Assembly: GCF_037038585.1 (NCBI RefSeq)
Contig: NW_027288510.1
Location: forward strand, 1,741,001 to 1,805,000
Direction: 5' to 3'
Length of the DNA stretch: 64,000 nucleotides
Source: Patagioenas fasciata
Taxonomy: Eukaryota > Chordata > Aves > Columbiformes > Columbidae
In this document: positions 20,260 through 35,763 of the stretch, one piece after another
How positions within the stretch are numbered: the first letter of the stretch is position 1
Layout of the letters: the number at the start of each line of letters is the position of its first letter
Made by a program: the position numbers and the translations under genes
The notes under the pieces: model-generated
Told to the model about the DNA's origin: nothing
The model's database searches: none
The model's input: the letters and a program-made list of their open reading frames with translations, nothing else

Positions 20260-21015
20260 ATTGTGACATCCTGGGGATCCCTCCTTGTCCCCAGGGCCCA
20301 TTGTGACGTCCCAAGACCCCCCCATTGTCCCCAGGGCCCATTGTGACATTCAGGGCACCCCCTTTGTCACTGGGGCCCATTGTGACATCCCAGGACCCCA
20401 CATTGTCCCCAGGGCCCATTGTGACATCCTGGGGACCCCTCTTTGTCCTAAGGACCCATTGTGACGTCCCAGGACCCTGCATTGTCCCCAGAGCCCATTG
20501 TGACATCCTGGAGACCCCCTTGTCCCCAGGAACCATTGTGACGTCCCAGGACCCCCCATTGTCCCCAGGGTTCATTCTTACATCCTGGGGACCCCCTTGT
20601 CCCCAGGACCCATCGTGACACCATGGGGACCCTCCTTGTCACTGGGGACCCATTGTGACACCATGGAGACCCCTCCTTGCCTCAGGGCCCATTGTGACAT
20701 CCTGGGCATCCCCCTTTGTCACCCGGGACCATTGTAACACCGTGGGGACCCCCTTTGTCCCTAGGGCCTATTGTTACGTCCCAGGACCCCCCGTTGGTCC
20801 CAGGGCCCATTGTGACACCTTGGGGACCCCCTTGTCACTGGGGACCCATTGTGACACCATGGGGACCACCCCTTGTCCTCAGGGCCTATTGTGAACATCC
20901 TGGGGAACCTCCATTGTCCCCAGAGCCCATTGTGAGTTCCTGGGGACCCCCTTGTCCCCAGGTCCCATTGTGACATCCTGGGGAGTCTCTTTGTCCCCAG
21001 GGCCCATTGTGACAT

Positions 21016-21040
21016 CCTGGGGACCCCCTTTGTCCCCAGG
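21016..21040. other. example of the hairpin carried by type A S39 units
   Basis: CCTGGGGAC (21016-21024), a 7-nt loop, then GTCCCCAGG (21032-21040): a perfect 9-bp inverted repeat inside one unit. The same arrangement recurs in type A units across the array, sometimes with 8 bp or a loop of 6-8 nt. It could form cruciforms in DNA or stem-loops in any transcript of either strand. Confidence 0.85.
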
Positions 21041-24000
21041 GCCCATGGTGACATCCTGGGGACCTCCTTGTCCGCAGGACCCATCCTGGCACCGTGGGGA
21101 CCTCCCTTGTCACTGGGGACCCTTTGTGACACCATGGGGACCTCCCATTGTCCTCAGGGCCCATTGAGACATCCTGGGGACCCCCTTTGTCACTGGGGAC
21201 CCATTGTGACATCCCAGGAACCCCATTGTCCCAAGGGCCCATTGTGACATCCTAGGGACCTCCCTTTGTCCCCAGGGCTCATTGTGGCACCATGGGGACC
21301 CACTTTGCACTGTGTCACATTGTGATATCCAAGAACCCCACTTTGTCCCCAAGGCCCATTTTGACATCCTGGGGACCCCCTTTCTCCCCAGGGCCCATTG
21401 TGACATTCAGGGGACACCCCCCTTGTCCCCAGGGCCCATTGTGACTTCCCAGGACCCCCCATTGTCCCTAGAGCCCATTGTGACATTCAGGGGACCCCCT
21501 TTGTCACTGGGGCCCATTGTGACATCCCAGGACCCCACATTGTCCCCAGGGCCCATTGTGACATTCAGGGGACACCCCCCTTGTCCCCAGGGCCCATTGT
21601 GACGTCCCAGGATCCCCCATTGTCCCCAGGGCCCATTGTGACATTCAGGGGACCCCCTTTGTCACTGGGGCCCATTGTGACATCCCAGGACCCCACATTG
21701 TCCCCAGGGCCCATTGTGACATTCAGGGGTCCTCCCCTTGTCCCCAGGACCCATTGTGATGTCCCAGGACCCCTCATTGTCCCCACGGCCCATTGTGACA
21801 TCCTGGGGACCCCCATTTGTCACTGGGGCTCATTGAGACATCGTGGGGACCAACTTTGTCCCCAGGGCCCATTGTGACGTCCCAGGACCTCCCGTTGTCC
21901 CCAGTGTCCATTGTGACATCCGAGGAGCCCACTTTGTCCCCAGGACCCATTTTGATATTGAGGGGAACCACGTTTGTCCCCAGGGCCCATTGTGACACCA
22001 TGGGGACCCCCCCTTGTCACTGGGGACCCATTGTGACACCATGGAGACCCCTGCTTGTCCTCAGGGTCCATTGTGACATCTTGGGCACCTCCCATTGTCC
22101 CCAGGACCCATTGTGACATCCTGGGGACCCCCTTGCTCCCAGGGCCCATTGTGGCACCATGGGGACATCCCCTTTGTCCCCAGGGCCCATTGTGACATTC
22201 CAGGACCCCCCATTGTCCCCAGGGCCCATTGTGACATCCACTGTACCCCCTTGTCCCCAGGGCCCATTGTGACATTCAGGGGACCCCTCTTTGTCCCCAG
22301 GGCCCATTGTGACGTCCCAGGACCCCCCATTGTCTCCAGGGCCCATTGTGGCATCCTGGGGATCCCTCCTTGTCCCCAGGACCCATTGTGACATTCAGGG
22401 GACCCCCTTTGTCACTGGGGCCCATTGTGACATCCCAGGACCCCACATTGTCCCCAGGGCCCATTGTGACATCCTGGGGATCCCTCGTTGTCCCCAGGGC
22501 CCATTGTGACGTCCCAGCACCCCCCATTGTCCCCAGGACCTACTGTGACATTCAGGGGACCCCCTTTGTCACTGCGGCCCATTGTGACACCATGGAGACC
22601 CCCGCTTGTCCTCAGGGTCCATTGTGACATCCTGGGCACCCCCCATTTTCCCCAGGACCCATTGTGACATCCTGGCCACCCCCTTGCTCCCAGGGCCCGT
22701 TGTGGCACCATGGGGATACCCCCTTTGTCCCCAGGGCCCATTGTGACATCCCAGGACCCCCCTTTGTCCCCAGGGCCATTGTGAAATCCTGGGGACACCT
22801 TTTGTCCCCAGGGCCCATTGTGGCACCATGGGGAACCCCTTTGTCACTGGGGACCATTGTGACATTCCAGGATTCCACTTTGTCCCCAGGGCTCGTTCTG
22901 ACACCTTGGGGACTCCCATTGTCCCCAGGGCCCATTGTGACATCCCAGGACCCCACTTTGTCCCCAGGGCTTATTGTGACATCTGGGGGACGCCCTTGTC
23001 CCCAGGACCCATCCTGGCACCGTGGGGCCCTCCTTGTCACTTGGGCCCATTGTGACACCATGGGGACCCTCCCTTTATCCCCAGTGCCCATTGTGACATC
23101 CTGCGGACCCCCCTTTGTCCCCAGTGCCCATTGTGACATCCTGCGGACCCCCCGTTGTCCCCAGGGCCCATTGTGACATTCAGGGGACCCACCATTGTCC
23201 TCAGGGCCCATTGTGACGTCCCAGGACCCCCCATTGTCCCCAGGGCCCATTGTGACATCCTCAGCACCCCCTTGTCCCCAGGGCCCATTGTGACATTCAG
23301 GGGACCCCTCTTTTTTCCCCCAGGGCCCATTGTGACATCCTGGGGACCCCCCCTTGTCCCCAGGGCCCATTGTGACGTCCCAGAACCCGCCATTGTCCCC
23401 AGGGCCCATTGTGACATCCTGGGGATCCCTGCTTGTCCCCAGGGCCCATTGGGACGTCCCAGGACCCGCTATTGTCCCCAGGGCCCATTTTGACATCCTG
23501 GGGATCCCTCCTTGTCCCCAGGGCCCATTGGGACGTCCCAGGACCCCCATTGTCCCCAGGGCCCATTGTGACATTCAGGGGCCCCCGTTTGTCACGGGGG
23601 CCCATTGTGACATCCCAGGACCCCACATTGTCCCCAGGGCCCTTGTGACATCCTGGGGACCCCACTTGTCCCCAGGACCCATTGTGACACTATAGGGACC
23701 CCCCCTTGTGCCCAGTGACCATTGTGACACCGTGGGTACCACCCTTGTCCGCACGGCCCATTGTGACATCCTAGGGACACCCCCTTGTCTCCAGGGCCCA
23801 TTGTGACATCCTGGGAATCCCTCCTTGTCCCCAGGGCCCATTTTGACATTCAGGGGACCCCCCATTGTCCCCAGGGCCCATTGTGACATCCTCTGCACCC
23901 CCTTGTCCCCAGGGCCCATTGTGACATTCAGGGGACCCCTCTTTGTCCCCAGGGCCCATTGTGACGTCCCAGGACCTCCCATTGTCCCCAGGACCTATTG

Positions 24001-27000
24001 TGACATTCAGGGGAGCCCCTTTGTCACTGGGGCCCATTGTGACACCATGGAGACCCCCGCTTGTCCTCAGGGTCCATTGTGACATCCTGGGCACCCCCCA
24101 TTTTCCCCAGGACCCATTGTGACATCCTGGCCACCCCCTTGCTCCCAGGGCCCTTTGTGGCACCATGGGGACACCCCCTTTGTCCCCAGGGCCCATTGTG
24201 ACATCCCAGGACCCCCCTTTGTCCCCAGGGCCATTGTAGAACCATGGGGACCCCCTTTGACCCTAGGGCCCATTGTGGCACCATGGCAACCCCTTTTGTC
24301 CCCAGGGCCCATTGTGACATTCTTGGACCCCACTTTGTCCCCAGGGCCTATTGTGACACCATGGGGACCCCTCCTTGTCACTGGGGACCCATTGTGACAC
24401 CATGGGGACCCCCGCTTGTCCTCAGGACTCATTCTCACATCCTGGACACCCCCCATTGTCCCCAGGGCCCATTGTGACATCCACTGCACCCCCTTGTCCC
24501 CAGGGCCCATTGTGACATTCAGGGGACCCCTCTTTGTCCCCAGGGCCCATTGTGACATCCTGGGGACCCCCCCTTGTCCCCAGGGCTCATTGAGACGTCC
24601 CAGGACCCCCCACTGTCCCCAGGGCCCATTGTGACATTCAGGGGACCCCTTTGTCCCCAGGGCCCATTCTGATACCGTGGGGACCCCCCATTGTCCCCAG
24701 GGCCCATTGTGACATGCTGGGGACGCTCTTTGTCCACAGGGCCCATTGTGACATCCTGGGGACCCTCCTTGTCTCCAGAGCCCATTGTGGCACCATGAGG
24801 ACCCTCTTTGTCACTGGGGCCCATTGTGACATCCCAGGACCCCCCTTTGTCCCCAGGGCCCATTGTGACATCCTGGGGACCCTCCTTGTCCCCAGAGCCC
24901 ATTGTGACATCCCAGGACCCCACTTTGTCCCCAGGGCTTATTGTGACGCCATGGGGATCTCCCTTGTCCCCAGGGCCCATTGTGACATCCCATGACCCCC
25001 CTTTGTCCCCAGTGCTATTGTGAAATCCTGGGGACCCCTTTTGTCCCCAGGGCCCATTGTGACACCATGGGGAACCCCTTTGTCACTGGGGCCATTGTGA
25101 CATTCCAGGATTTCACTTTGTCCCCAGGGCTCGTTCTGACACCTTGGGGACTCCCATTGTCCCCAGGGCCCATTGTGACATCCTGGGCAACCCCATTGTC
25201 CCCAGGGCCCATTGTGACATCCTGGGGACCCCCATTGTCCCCAAGGCCCATTGTGACATTCCAGGACCCCCCATTGTCCCCAGGGCCCATTGTGACATCC
25301 ACTGCACCCCCTTGTCCCCAGGGCCCATTGTGACATCCTGGGGACCCCCATTGTCCCCAAGGCCCATTGTGACATCCCAGGACCCCCCATTGTCCCCAGG
25401 ACCCATTGTGACATTCAGGGGGCCCCTTTGTCACTGGGGCCCATTGTGACATCCCAGGACCCCACATTGTCCCCAGGGGCCATTGTGACATCCTAGGGAT
25501 CCCTCCTTGTCCCCAGGGCCCACTCTGACATCCAGGGGACCCCCTTTGTCCCCATGGCCCATTGTGGCACCATAGGGACCCCCTTTGTCACTGGGGCCCA
25601 TTGTGACATCCCAGGACACCCCCTGGTCCCCAGGGCCCATTGTGACATCCTCGGCACCCCTTTGTCCCCCGGGCCCATTGTGACATCCTGGGGACCCCCC
25701 CTTGTCCCCAGGGCCCATTGTGACGTCCCAGGACCCCCCATTGTCCCCAGGGGCCATTGTGACATCCTAGGGATCCCTCCTTGTCCCCAGGGCCCATTGT
25801 GACATCCTGGGGATCCCTCCTTGTCCCCAGGACCCATTGTGACGTCCCAGGATCCCCATTGTCCCCAGGACCTATTATGACATTCAGGGGACCCCCTTTG
25901 TCACTGGGGCCCATTATGACACCATGGAGACTCCCGCTTGTCCCCAGGGCCCATTGTGACATCCCAGGACCCCCCTTTGTCCCCAGGGCCCATTGTAGCA
26001 CCATGGGGACCCCCTTTGACCCCAGGGCCCATTGTGGCACCATGGCAACCCCTTTTGTCCCCAGGGCCCATTGTGACATTCTTGGACCCCACTTTGTCCC
26101 CAGGACCTATTGTGACACCATGGGGACCCCCCCTTGTCCTCAGGACTCATTCTCACATCCTGGACACCCCCCATTGTCCCCAGGGCCCATTGTGACATTC
26201 AGGGGACCCCTCTTTGTCCCCAGGGCCCATTGTGACATGCTGGGGACGCTCTTTGTCCCCAGGGCCCATTGTGACATCCTGGGGACCCTCCTTGTCCCCA
26301 GAGCCCATTGTGACATCCAGGGGACCCCCTTTGTCCCCAGGGCCCATTGTGGCACCATGAGGACCCTCTTTGTCACTGGGCCCCATTGTGACATCCCAGG
26401 ACCCCCCTTTGTCCCCAGGGCCCATTGTGACATCCCAGGACCCCACTTTGTCCCCAGGGCTTATTGTGACACGATGGGGATCTCCCTTGTCCCCAGGGCC
26501 CATTGTGACATCCCATGACCCCCCTTTGTCCCCAGTGCTATTGTGAAATCCTGGGGACCCCTTATGTCCCCAGGGCCCATTATGACACCATGGGGAACCC
26601 CTTTGTCACTGGGGGCCATTGTGACATTCCAGGATTCCACTTTGTCCCCAGGGCTCGTTCTGACACCTTGGGGACTCCCATTGTCCCCAGGGCCCATTGT
26701 GACATCCTGGGGAACCCCATTGTCCCCAGGGCCCATTGTGACATTCCAGGACCCCCCATTGTCCCCAAGGCCCATTGTGACATCCACTGCACCCCCTTGT
26801 CCCCAGGGCCCATTGTGACATTCAGGGCACCCCTCTTTGTCCCCAGGGCCCATTGTGACATCCTGGGGACCCCCACTTGTCACTGGGGCCCATTGTGACA
26901 TCCCAGGACCCCCCATTGTCCCCAGGGCCCATTGTGACATTCAGGGCACCCCCTTGTCCCCAGGGCCGATTTTGACATTCCGGGGACGCCTCTTTGTACC

Positions 27001-30000
27001 CAGGGCACACTGTGACATCCTGGGGACCCCCCCTTGTCACTGGGGCCCATTGTGACGTCCCAGGACCCTCCATTGTCGCCAGGGCCCATTGTGACATCCT
27101 GGGGATCCCTTCTTGTCCCCAGGGCCTATTGTGACGTCCCAGGACCCCCCATTGTCCCCAGGACCCATTGTGACATTCAGGTGGCCCCTTTGTCACTGGG
27201 GCCCATTGTGACATCCTAGGACCCCACATTGTCCCCAGGACACACTGACACATCCTGGGGACCCCACTTGTCCCCAGGACCCATTGTGACACTATGGGGA
27301 CCCCCACTTGTTCCCAGGGCCCATTGTGACACCGTGGGTACCACCCTTTTCCGCAGGGCTCATTGTGACATCGCAGGACCCCCCTTTGTCCCCAGGGCCC
27401 ATTCTGATACCGTGGGGATCCCCTTTGTCCCCAGAGTCCATTGTGACATCCAGGGGACCCCTTTGTCCCCAGGGCCCATTGTGACATCGCAGGACCCCCC
27501 TGGGCCCCAGGGCGCATTTTGACATCCTGGGGATGCCCCCTTGTCAACGGGGCCCATTGTGACGTCCCAGGACCCCCCATTGTGTCCAGGGCCCATTGTG
27601 ACATCCTGGGGATCCCTGCTTGGCCCCAGGGCCCATTGTGACGTCTTAGGACCCCCCGTTGTCCCCAGGGCCCATTGTGACGTCCCAGGACTCCCCACTG
27701 TCCTCAGGACCTATTGTAACATTCAGGGGACCCCCTTTGTCACTGGGGCCCATTGTGACATCCCAGGACCCCACATTGTCCCCAGGGCCCATTGTGACAT
27801 CCTGGGGACCCCATTTTCCCCAGGACCCATTATGACACTATGGGTACCCCCCCTTGTCCCCAGGGCCAATTGTGACGTCCCAGGACCCCCCACTGTTCCC
27901 AGGGCCCATTGTGATGTCCTTGGGAGCCCCCTCTCTTCCCAGGGCTCATTGTGACTCTCAGGGGACCCCACCTTGTCCCCAGGACTGATTGTGACGTCCT
28001 AGGGCCCCTCTGTGTCCCCAGGGCCCATTGTGCCGTCCCAGGACCCCCATTGTCCCCAGGGCCCATTGTGACATCCTCGGCACCCCCTTGTCCCCAGGGC
28101 CCATTGTGACATTCAGGGGACCCCTCTTTGTCCCCAGGGCCCATTGTGACATCCTGGGGACCCCCTGTTGTCCCCAGGGCCCATTGTGACATCCTGGGGA
28201 TCCCTCCTTGTCCCCAGGGCCCATTGTGACGTCCCAGGAACCCCCATTGTCCCCAGTACCCATTGTGACATTCAGGGGACCCCCTTTGTCACTGGGGCCC
28301 ATTGTGACATCCCAGGACCCCACATTGTCCCCAGGGCCCATTGTGACATCCTGGGGACCCTCATGTCACTGGGGCCCATTGTGACGTCCCAGGACCCCGC
28401 ATTGTCCCCAGGGCCCATTGTGACACCTTGGGGACCCCCTTGTCACTGGAGACCCGTTGTGACATCATGGGGACCACCCCTTGTCCTCAGGGCCTATTGT
28501 TACGTCCCAGGACCCCCCATTGTCCCCAGGGCCCATTGTGACACCTTGGGGACCCCCTTGTCACTGGAGACCCGTTGTGACAGCATGGGGACCACCCCTT
28601 GTCCTCAGGGCCTATTGTGAACATCCTGGGGAACCTCCATTGTCCCCAGAGCCCATTGTGAGTTCCTGGAGACCCCCTTGTCCCCAGGTCCCATTGTGAC
28701 ATCCCAGGAACCCCATTGTCCCAAGGGCCCATTGTGACATCCTGGGGACCCCCCTTTGTCTCCAGGACATATTGTGACACCGTGGGGACCACATTAGTCC
28801 CCAGGGCCCATTGTGACATCCTAGGGATCCCCTCTTGTCCCCAGGGCCCATTGTGACGTCCCAGGACCCCCCATTGTCCCCAGGGCCCATTGTGACCTCC
28901 TCGGCACCCCCTTGTCCCTAGGGCCCATTGTGACATTCACGGGACCCCCCTTTGTCCCCAGGACCCATTGTGACATCCTGGGGACCCTCCTTGTCCCCAG
29001 GGCCCATTGTGACATCCTGGGGTCCCCCCTTTGTCCCCAGGGCCCATTGAAATGTCCCAGGACCACCGTTTGTCCCCAGGGTTCATTGTGACATCCTGGG
29101 GACCCCATTTGTCCCCACGGCCCATTGTGGCACCATGGGGACCCCCTTTGTCACTGGGGCCCATTGTGACATCCCAGGACCCCACTTTGTCCCCAGGGCT
29201 TATTGTGACACCATGGGGATCTCCCTTGTCCCCAGGGCCCATTGTGACATCCCATGACCCCCCTTTATCCCCAGTGCTATTGTGAAATCCTGGGGACCCC
29301 TTTTGTCCCCAGGGCCCATTGTGGCACCATGGGGAACCCCTTTGTCACTGGGGGCCATTGTGACATCCCAGGATTCCACTTTGTCCCCAGGGCTCGTTCT
29401 GACACCTTGGGGCCTCCCATTGTCCCCAGGGCCCATTGTGACATCCTGGGCAACCTCATTGTCCCCAGGGCCCATTGTAACATCTGGGGGACGCCCTTGT
29501 CCCCAGGACCCATCGTGGCACCGTGGGGACCCTCCTTGTCACTTGGGCCCATTGTGACACCATGGGGACCCCCCCTTTATCCCCAGTGCCCATTGTGACA
29601 TCCTGGGGATCCCTCCTTGTCCCCAGGGCCCATTGTGACGTCCCAGGACCCCCCATTGTCCCCAGGACCCATTGTGACATTCAGGGGACCCCCTTTGTCA
29701 CTGGGGCCCATTGTGAAATCCCAGGACCCCACATTGTCCCCAGGGCCCATTGTGACACTATAGGGACCCCCCCTTGTGCCCAGTGACCATTGTGACACCG
29801 TGGGTACCACCCTTGTCCGCAGGGCCCATTGTGACATCCTGGGGACACCCCCTTGTCTCCAGGGCCCATTGTGACATCCTGGGAATCCCTCTTTGTCCCC
29901 AGGGCCCATTTTGACATTCAGGGGACCCCCCATTGTCCCCAGGGCCCATTGTGACATCCTCGGCACCCCCTTGTCCACAGGGCCCATTGTGACATTCAGG

Positions 30001-31924
30001 GGACCCCACATTGTCCCCAGGGCCCATTGTGACATCCTGTGGACCCCACTTGTCCCCAGGACCCATTGTGACACTATGGGGACCCCCCCTTGTGCCCAGG
30101 GCCCATTGTGACACTGTGGGTACCACCCTTGTCTGCAGGGCTCATTGTGACATCCCAGGACCCCCCATTGTCCCCAGGGCCCATTGTGACATTCAGGGGA
30201 CCCTCCTTGTCCCCAGAGCTCATTGTGACATCCAGGGGACCCCCTTTGTCCCCAGGGCCCATTGTGACATCCTGGGGACCCTCCTTGTCCCCAGAGCTCA
30301 TTGTGACATCCAGGGGACCCCCTTTGTCCCCAGGGCCCATTGTCGCACCATAGGGATCCCCTTTGTCACTAGGGCCCATTGTGACATCCCAGGACCCCCC
30401 CTAGTCCCCAGGGCCCATTGTGACATCCTGGGGACGCTCTTTGTCCCCAGGGCCCATTGTGACACTATGGGGACCCTCCTTGTCCCCAGAGCCCATTGTG
30501 ACATCCAGGGGACCCCCTTTGTCCCCAGGGCCCATTGTGGCACCATAGGGACCCCCTTTGTCACTGGGGCCCATTGTGACATCCCAGGACCCCCCCTGGT
30601 CCCCAGGCCCCATTGTGACATCCTGGGGACCCCCCTTGTCCTCAGGGTCCATTGTGACAGCCCAGGACCTTACATTGTCCCCAGGGCCCATTGTGATATC
30701 TCGGGGAACCCCTTGTTCCCAAGGCCCATTGTGACATCCTGGGGACCCACCCTTGTCCCCAGGGCCCATTGTGACATCCCAGGACCCCCCATTGTCCCCA
30801 GGGCCCATTGTGACATCCTCGGCACCCCCTTGTCCCCAGGGCCCATTGTGACGTCTCACGACCCCCCATTGTCCCCAGGGCCCATTGTGACATCCTGGGG
30901 ATCCCTCCTTGTCCCCAGGGCCCATTGTCATGTCCCAGGACCCCCCATTGTCCCCAGGGCCCATTGTGACATCCTCTGCACCCCCTTGTCCCCAGGGCCC
31001 ATTGTGACATTCAGGGGACCCCTCTTTGTCCCCAGGGCCCATTGTGACATCCTGGGGATCCCTCCTTGTCCCCAGGGCCCATTGTGACGTCCCAGGACCC
31101 CCCATTGTCCCCAGGACCTATTGTGACATTCAGGGGAGCCCCTTTGTCACTGGGGCCCATTGTGACACCATGGAGACCCCCGCTTGTCCTCAGGGTCCAT
31201 TGTGACATCCTGGGCACCCCCCATTTTCCCCAGGACCCATTGTGACATCCTGGCCACCCCCTTGCTCCCAGGGCCCGTTGTGTCACCATGGGGACACCCC
31301 CTTTGTCCCCAGGGCCCATTGTGACATCCCAGGACCCCCCTTTGTCCCCAGGGCCATTGTAGCACCATGGGGACCCCCTTTGACCTCAGGGCCCATTGTG
31401 GCACCATGGCAACCCCTTTTGTCCCCAGGGCCCATTGTGACTTTCTTGGACCCCACTTTGTCCCCAGGGCCTATTGTGACACCATGGGGACCCCTCCTTG
31501 TCACTGGGGACCCATTGTGACACCATGGGGACCCCCCCTTGTCCTCAGGACTCATTCTCATATCCTGGACACCCCCCATTGTCCCCAGGGCCCATTGTGA
31601 CATCCTGGGGACCCTCCTTGTCCCCAGAGCCCATTGTGACATCCAGGGGACCCCCTTTGTCCCCAGGGCCCATTAGGGCACCATGAGGACCGTCTTTGTC
31701 ACTGGGGCCCATTGTGACATCCTGGGGACCCTCCTTGTCCCCAGGGCCCATTGTGACATCCCAGGACCCCCCTTTGTCCCCAGGGCCCATTGTGACATCC
31801 TGGGGACCCTCCTTGTCCCCAGACCCCATTGTGACATCCCAGGACCCCACTTTGTCACCAGGGCTTATTGTGACACCATGGGGATCTCCCTTGTCCCCAG
31901 GGCCCATTGTGACATCCCATGACC

Positions 31925-33648
31925 CCCCTTTGTCCCCAGTGCTATTGTGAAATCCTAAGGACCCCTTTTGTCCCCAGGGCCCATTGTGACACCATGGGGA
32001 ACCCCTTTGTCACTGGGGGCCATTGTGACATTCCAGGATTCCACTTTGTCCCCAGGGCTCGTTCTGACACCTTGGGGACTCCCATTGTCCCCAGGGCCCA
32101 TTGTGACATCCTGGGCAACCCCATTGTCCCCAGGGCCCATTGTGACATCCTGGGCAACCCCATTGTCCCAAGGGCCCATTGTGACATCCTGGGGACCCCC
32201 ATTGTCCCCAAGGCCCATTGTGACATTCCAAGACCCCCCATTGTCCCCAGGGCCCATTGTGACATCCTCTGCACCCCCTTGTCCCCAGGGCCCATTGTGA
32301 CATTCAGGGGACCCCTCTTTGTCCCCAGGGCCCATTGTGACATCCTGGGGACCCCCCCTTGTCACTGGGGCCCATTGTGACGTCCCAGGACCCCCCACTG
32401 TCCCCAGGGCCCATTGTGACATGCTGGGGATCCCTCCCTGTCCCCAGGGCCCATTGTGACGTCCCAGGACCCCCCATTGTCCCCAGGACCCATTGTGACA
32501 TTCAGGGGGCCCCTTTGTCACTGGGGCCAATTGTGACATCCCAGGACCCCACATTGTCCCCAGGACACATTGTGACATCCTGGGGACCCCACTTGTCCCC
32601 AGGACCCATTGTGACCCTATGGGGACCCCCCCTTGTTCCCAGGGCCCATTGTGACACCGTGGGTACCACCCTTGTCCGCAGGGCTCATTGTGACATCACA
32701 GGACCCCCCTTTTTCCCCAGGGCCCATTCTGATACCGTGGGGATCCCCTTTGTCCCCAGAGCCCATTGCGACATCCAGGGGACCCCCTTTGTCCCCAGGG
32801 CCCATTGTGACATCGCAGGACCCCCCTGGGCCCCAGGGCGCATTTTGACATCCTGGGGATGCCCCTTTGTCATCGGGACCCATTGTGTTGTCCCAGGACC
32901 CCCCATTGTCTCCAGGGCCCATTGTGACATCCTGGGGATCCCTGCTTGGCCCCAGGGCCCATTGTGACGTCTTAGGACCCCCCGTTGTCCCCAGGGCCCA
33001 TTGGGACATTCAGGGGACGCCTCTTTGTACCCAGGGCACATTGTGATATCCTGGGGACCCCCCCTTGTTCCCAGGGCCCATTGTGACACCGTGGGTACCA
33101 CTCTTGGCCGCAGGGCTCATTGTGACATCCCAGGACCCCCCTTTGTACCCAGAGCCCATTCTGACATCCAGGGGACCCCCTTTGTTCCCAGGGCCCATTG
33201 TGACATCGCAGGACCCACCCTGGTCCCCAGGGCCCATTGTGACATCCTGGGCACCCCTTTTGTCCCCACAGCCCATTGTGGCACCATGGGGACCCCCTTT
33301 GTCACTGGGGCCCATTGTGACATCCCAGGACCCCACATTGTCCCCAGGGCCCTTGTGACATCCTGGGGACCCCACTTGTCCCCAGGACCCATTGTGACAC
33401 TATAGGGACCCCCCCTTGTGCCCAGTGACCATTGTGACACCGTGGGTGCCACCCTTGTCCGCAGGGCCCATTGTGACATTCTGGGGACACCCCCTTGTCC
33501 CCAGGGCGCATTTTGACATTCAGGGGCCCCCCCATTGTCCCCAGGGCCCATTGTGACATCCTCGGCACCTCCTTGTCCCCAGGGCCCATTGTGACATTCA
33601 GGGGACCCCACATTGTCCCCAGGGCCCATTGTGACATCCTGGGGACCC
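31925..33648 (-). repeat. segmental duplication within S39, copy 1 (offset 2,115 bp)
   Basis: It is nearly identical to 34080-35763: the same rare variants in the same order, differing by a few substitutions (for example CATCGGGACC against CACCGGGACC near 32873 and 34986) and by one extra 39-bp unit in this copy near 32110-32160. Confidence 0.9.
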
Positions 33649-34079
33649 CCCTTTGTCCCCAGGGCCCATTGTGACATCCAGGGGACCCCCCCTTGTCCCC
33701 AGGGCCCATTGTGACGTCCCAGGACCCCCCACTGTCCCCAGGGCCCATTGTGACATTCAGGGGACCCCCCTTTGTCCCCAGGGCCCATTCTGATACCGTG
33801 GGGACCCCCTTTGTCCCCAGGGCCCATTGTGACATGCTGGGGACGCTCTTTGTCCACAGGGCCCATTGTGACATCCTGGGGACCCTCCTTGTCCCCAGAG
33901 CCCATTGTGACATCCAGGGGACCCCCTTTGTCCCCAGGGCCCATTGTGGCACCGTGAGGACCCTCTTTATCACTGGGGCCCATTGTGACATCCCGGGACC
34001 CCCTTTCTCCCCAGGGCCCATTGTGACATCCTGAGGGACCCTCCTTGTCCCCAGAGCCTATTGTGACATCCCAGGACCC

Positions 34080-35763
34080 CACTTTGTCCCCAGTGCTATT
34101 GTGAAATCCTGGGGACCCCTTTTGTCCCCAGGGCCCATTGTGGCACCATGGGGAACCCCTTTGTCACTGGGGGCCATTGTGACATTCCAGGATTCCACTT
34201 TGTCCCCAGGGCTCGTTCTGACACCTTGGGGACTCCCATTGTCCCCAGGGCCCATTGTGACATCCTGGGCAACCCCATTGTCCCAAGGGCCCATTGTGAC
34301 ATCCTGGGGACCCCCATTGTCCCCAAGGCCCATTGTGACATTCCAAGACCCCCCATTGTCCCCAGGGCCCATTGTGACATCCTCTGCACCCCCTTGTCCC
34401 CAGGGCCCATTGTGACATTCAGGGGACCCCTCTTTGTCCCCAGGGCCCATTGTGACATCCTGGGGACCCCCCCTTGTCACTGGGGCCCATTGTGACGTCC
34501 CAGGACCCCCCACTGTCCCCAGGGCCCATTGTGACATGCTGGGGATCCCTCCCTGTCCCCAGGGCCCATTGTGACGTCCCAGGACCCCCCATTGTCCCCA
34601 GGACCCATTGTGACATTCAGGGGGCCCCTTTGTCACTGGGGCCAATTGTGACATCCCAGGACCCCACATTGTCCCCAGGACACATTGTGACATCCTGGGG
34701 ACCCCACTTGTCCCCAGGACCCATTGTGACCCTATGGGGACCCCCCCTTGTTCCCAGGGCCCATTGTGACACCGTGGGTACCACCCTTGTCCGCAGGGCT
34801 CATTGTGACATCACAGGACCCCCCTTTTTCCCCAGGGCCCATTCTGATACCGTGGGGATCCCCTTTGTCCCCAGAGCCCATTGCGACATCCAGGGGACCC
34901 CCTTTGTCCCCAGGGCCCATTGTGACATCGCAGGACCCCCCTGGGCCCCAGGGCGCATTTTGACATCCTGGGGATGCCCCTTTGTCACCGGGACCCATTG
35001 TGTTGTCCCAGGACCCCCCATTGTCTCCAGGGCCCATTGTGACATCCTGGGGATCCCTGCTTGGCCCCAGGGCCCATTGTGACGTCTTAGGACCCCCCGT
35101 TGTCCCCAGGGCCCATTGGGACATTCAGGGGACGCCTCTTTGTACCCAGGGCACATTGTGATATCCTGGGGACCCCCCCTTGTTCCCAGGGCCCATTGTG
35201 ACACCGTGGGTACCACTCTTGGCCGCAGGGCTCATTGTGACATCCCAGGACCCCCCTTTGTACCCAGAGCCCATTCTGACATCCAGGGGACCCCCTTTGT
35301 TCCCAGGGCCCATTGTGACATCGCAGGACCCACCCTGGTCCCCAGGGCCCATTGTGACATCCTGGGCACCCCTTTTGTCCCCACAGCCCATTGTGGCACC
35401 ATGGGGACCCCCTTTGTCACTGGGGCCCATTGTGACATCCCAGGACCCCACATTGTCCCCAGGGCCCTTGTGACATCCTGGGGACCCCACTTGTCCCCAG
35501 GACCCATTGTGACACTATAGGGACCCCCCCTTGTGCCCAGTGACCATTGTGACACCGTGGGTGCCACCCTTGTCCGCAGGGCCCATTGTGACATTCTGGG
35601 GACACCCCCTTGTCCCCAGGGCCCATTTTGACATTCAGGGGCCCCCCCATTGTCCCCAGGGCCCATTGTGACATCCTCGGCACCTCCTTGTCCCCAGGGC
35701 CCATTGTGACATTCAGGGGACCCCACATTGTCCCCAGGGCCCATTGTGACATCCTGGGGACCC
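34080..35763 (-). repeat. segmental duplication within S39, copy 2
   Basis: Partner of 31925-33648. About 430 bp of differently ordered S39 units separate the two copies, so they are near-tandem. The breakpoints fall within units, as expected for unequal exchange inside the array. Confidence 0.9.
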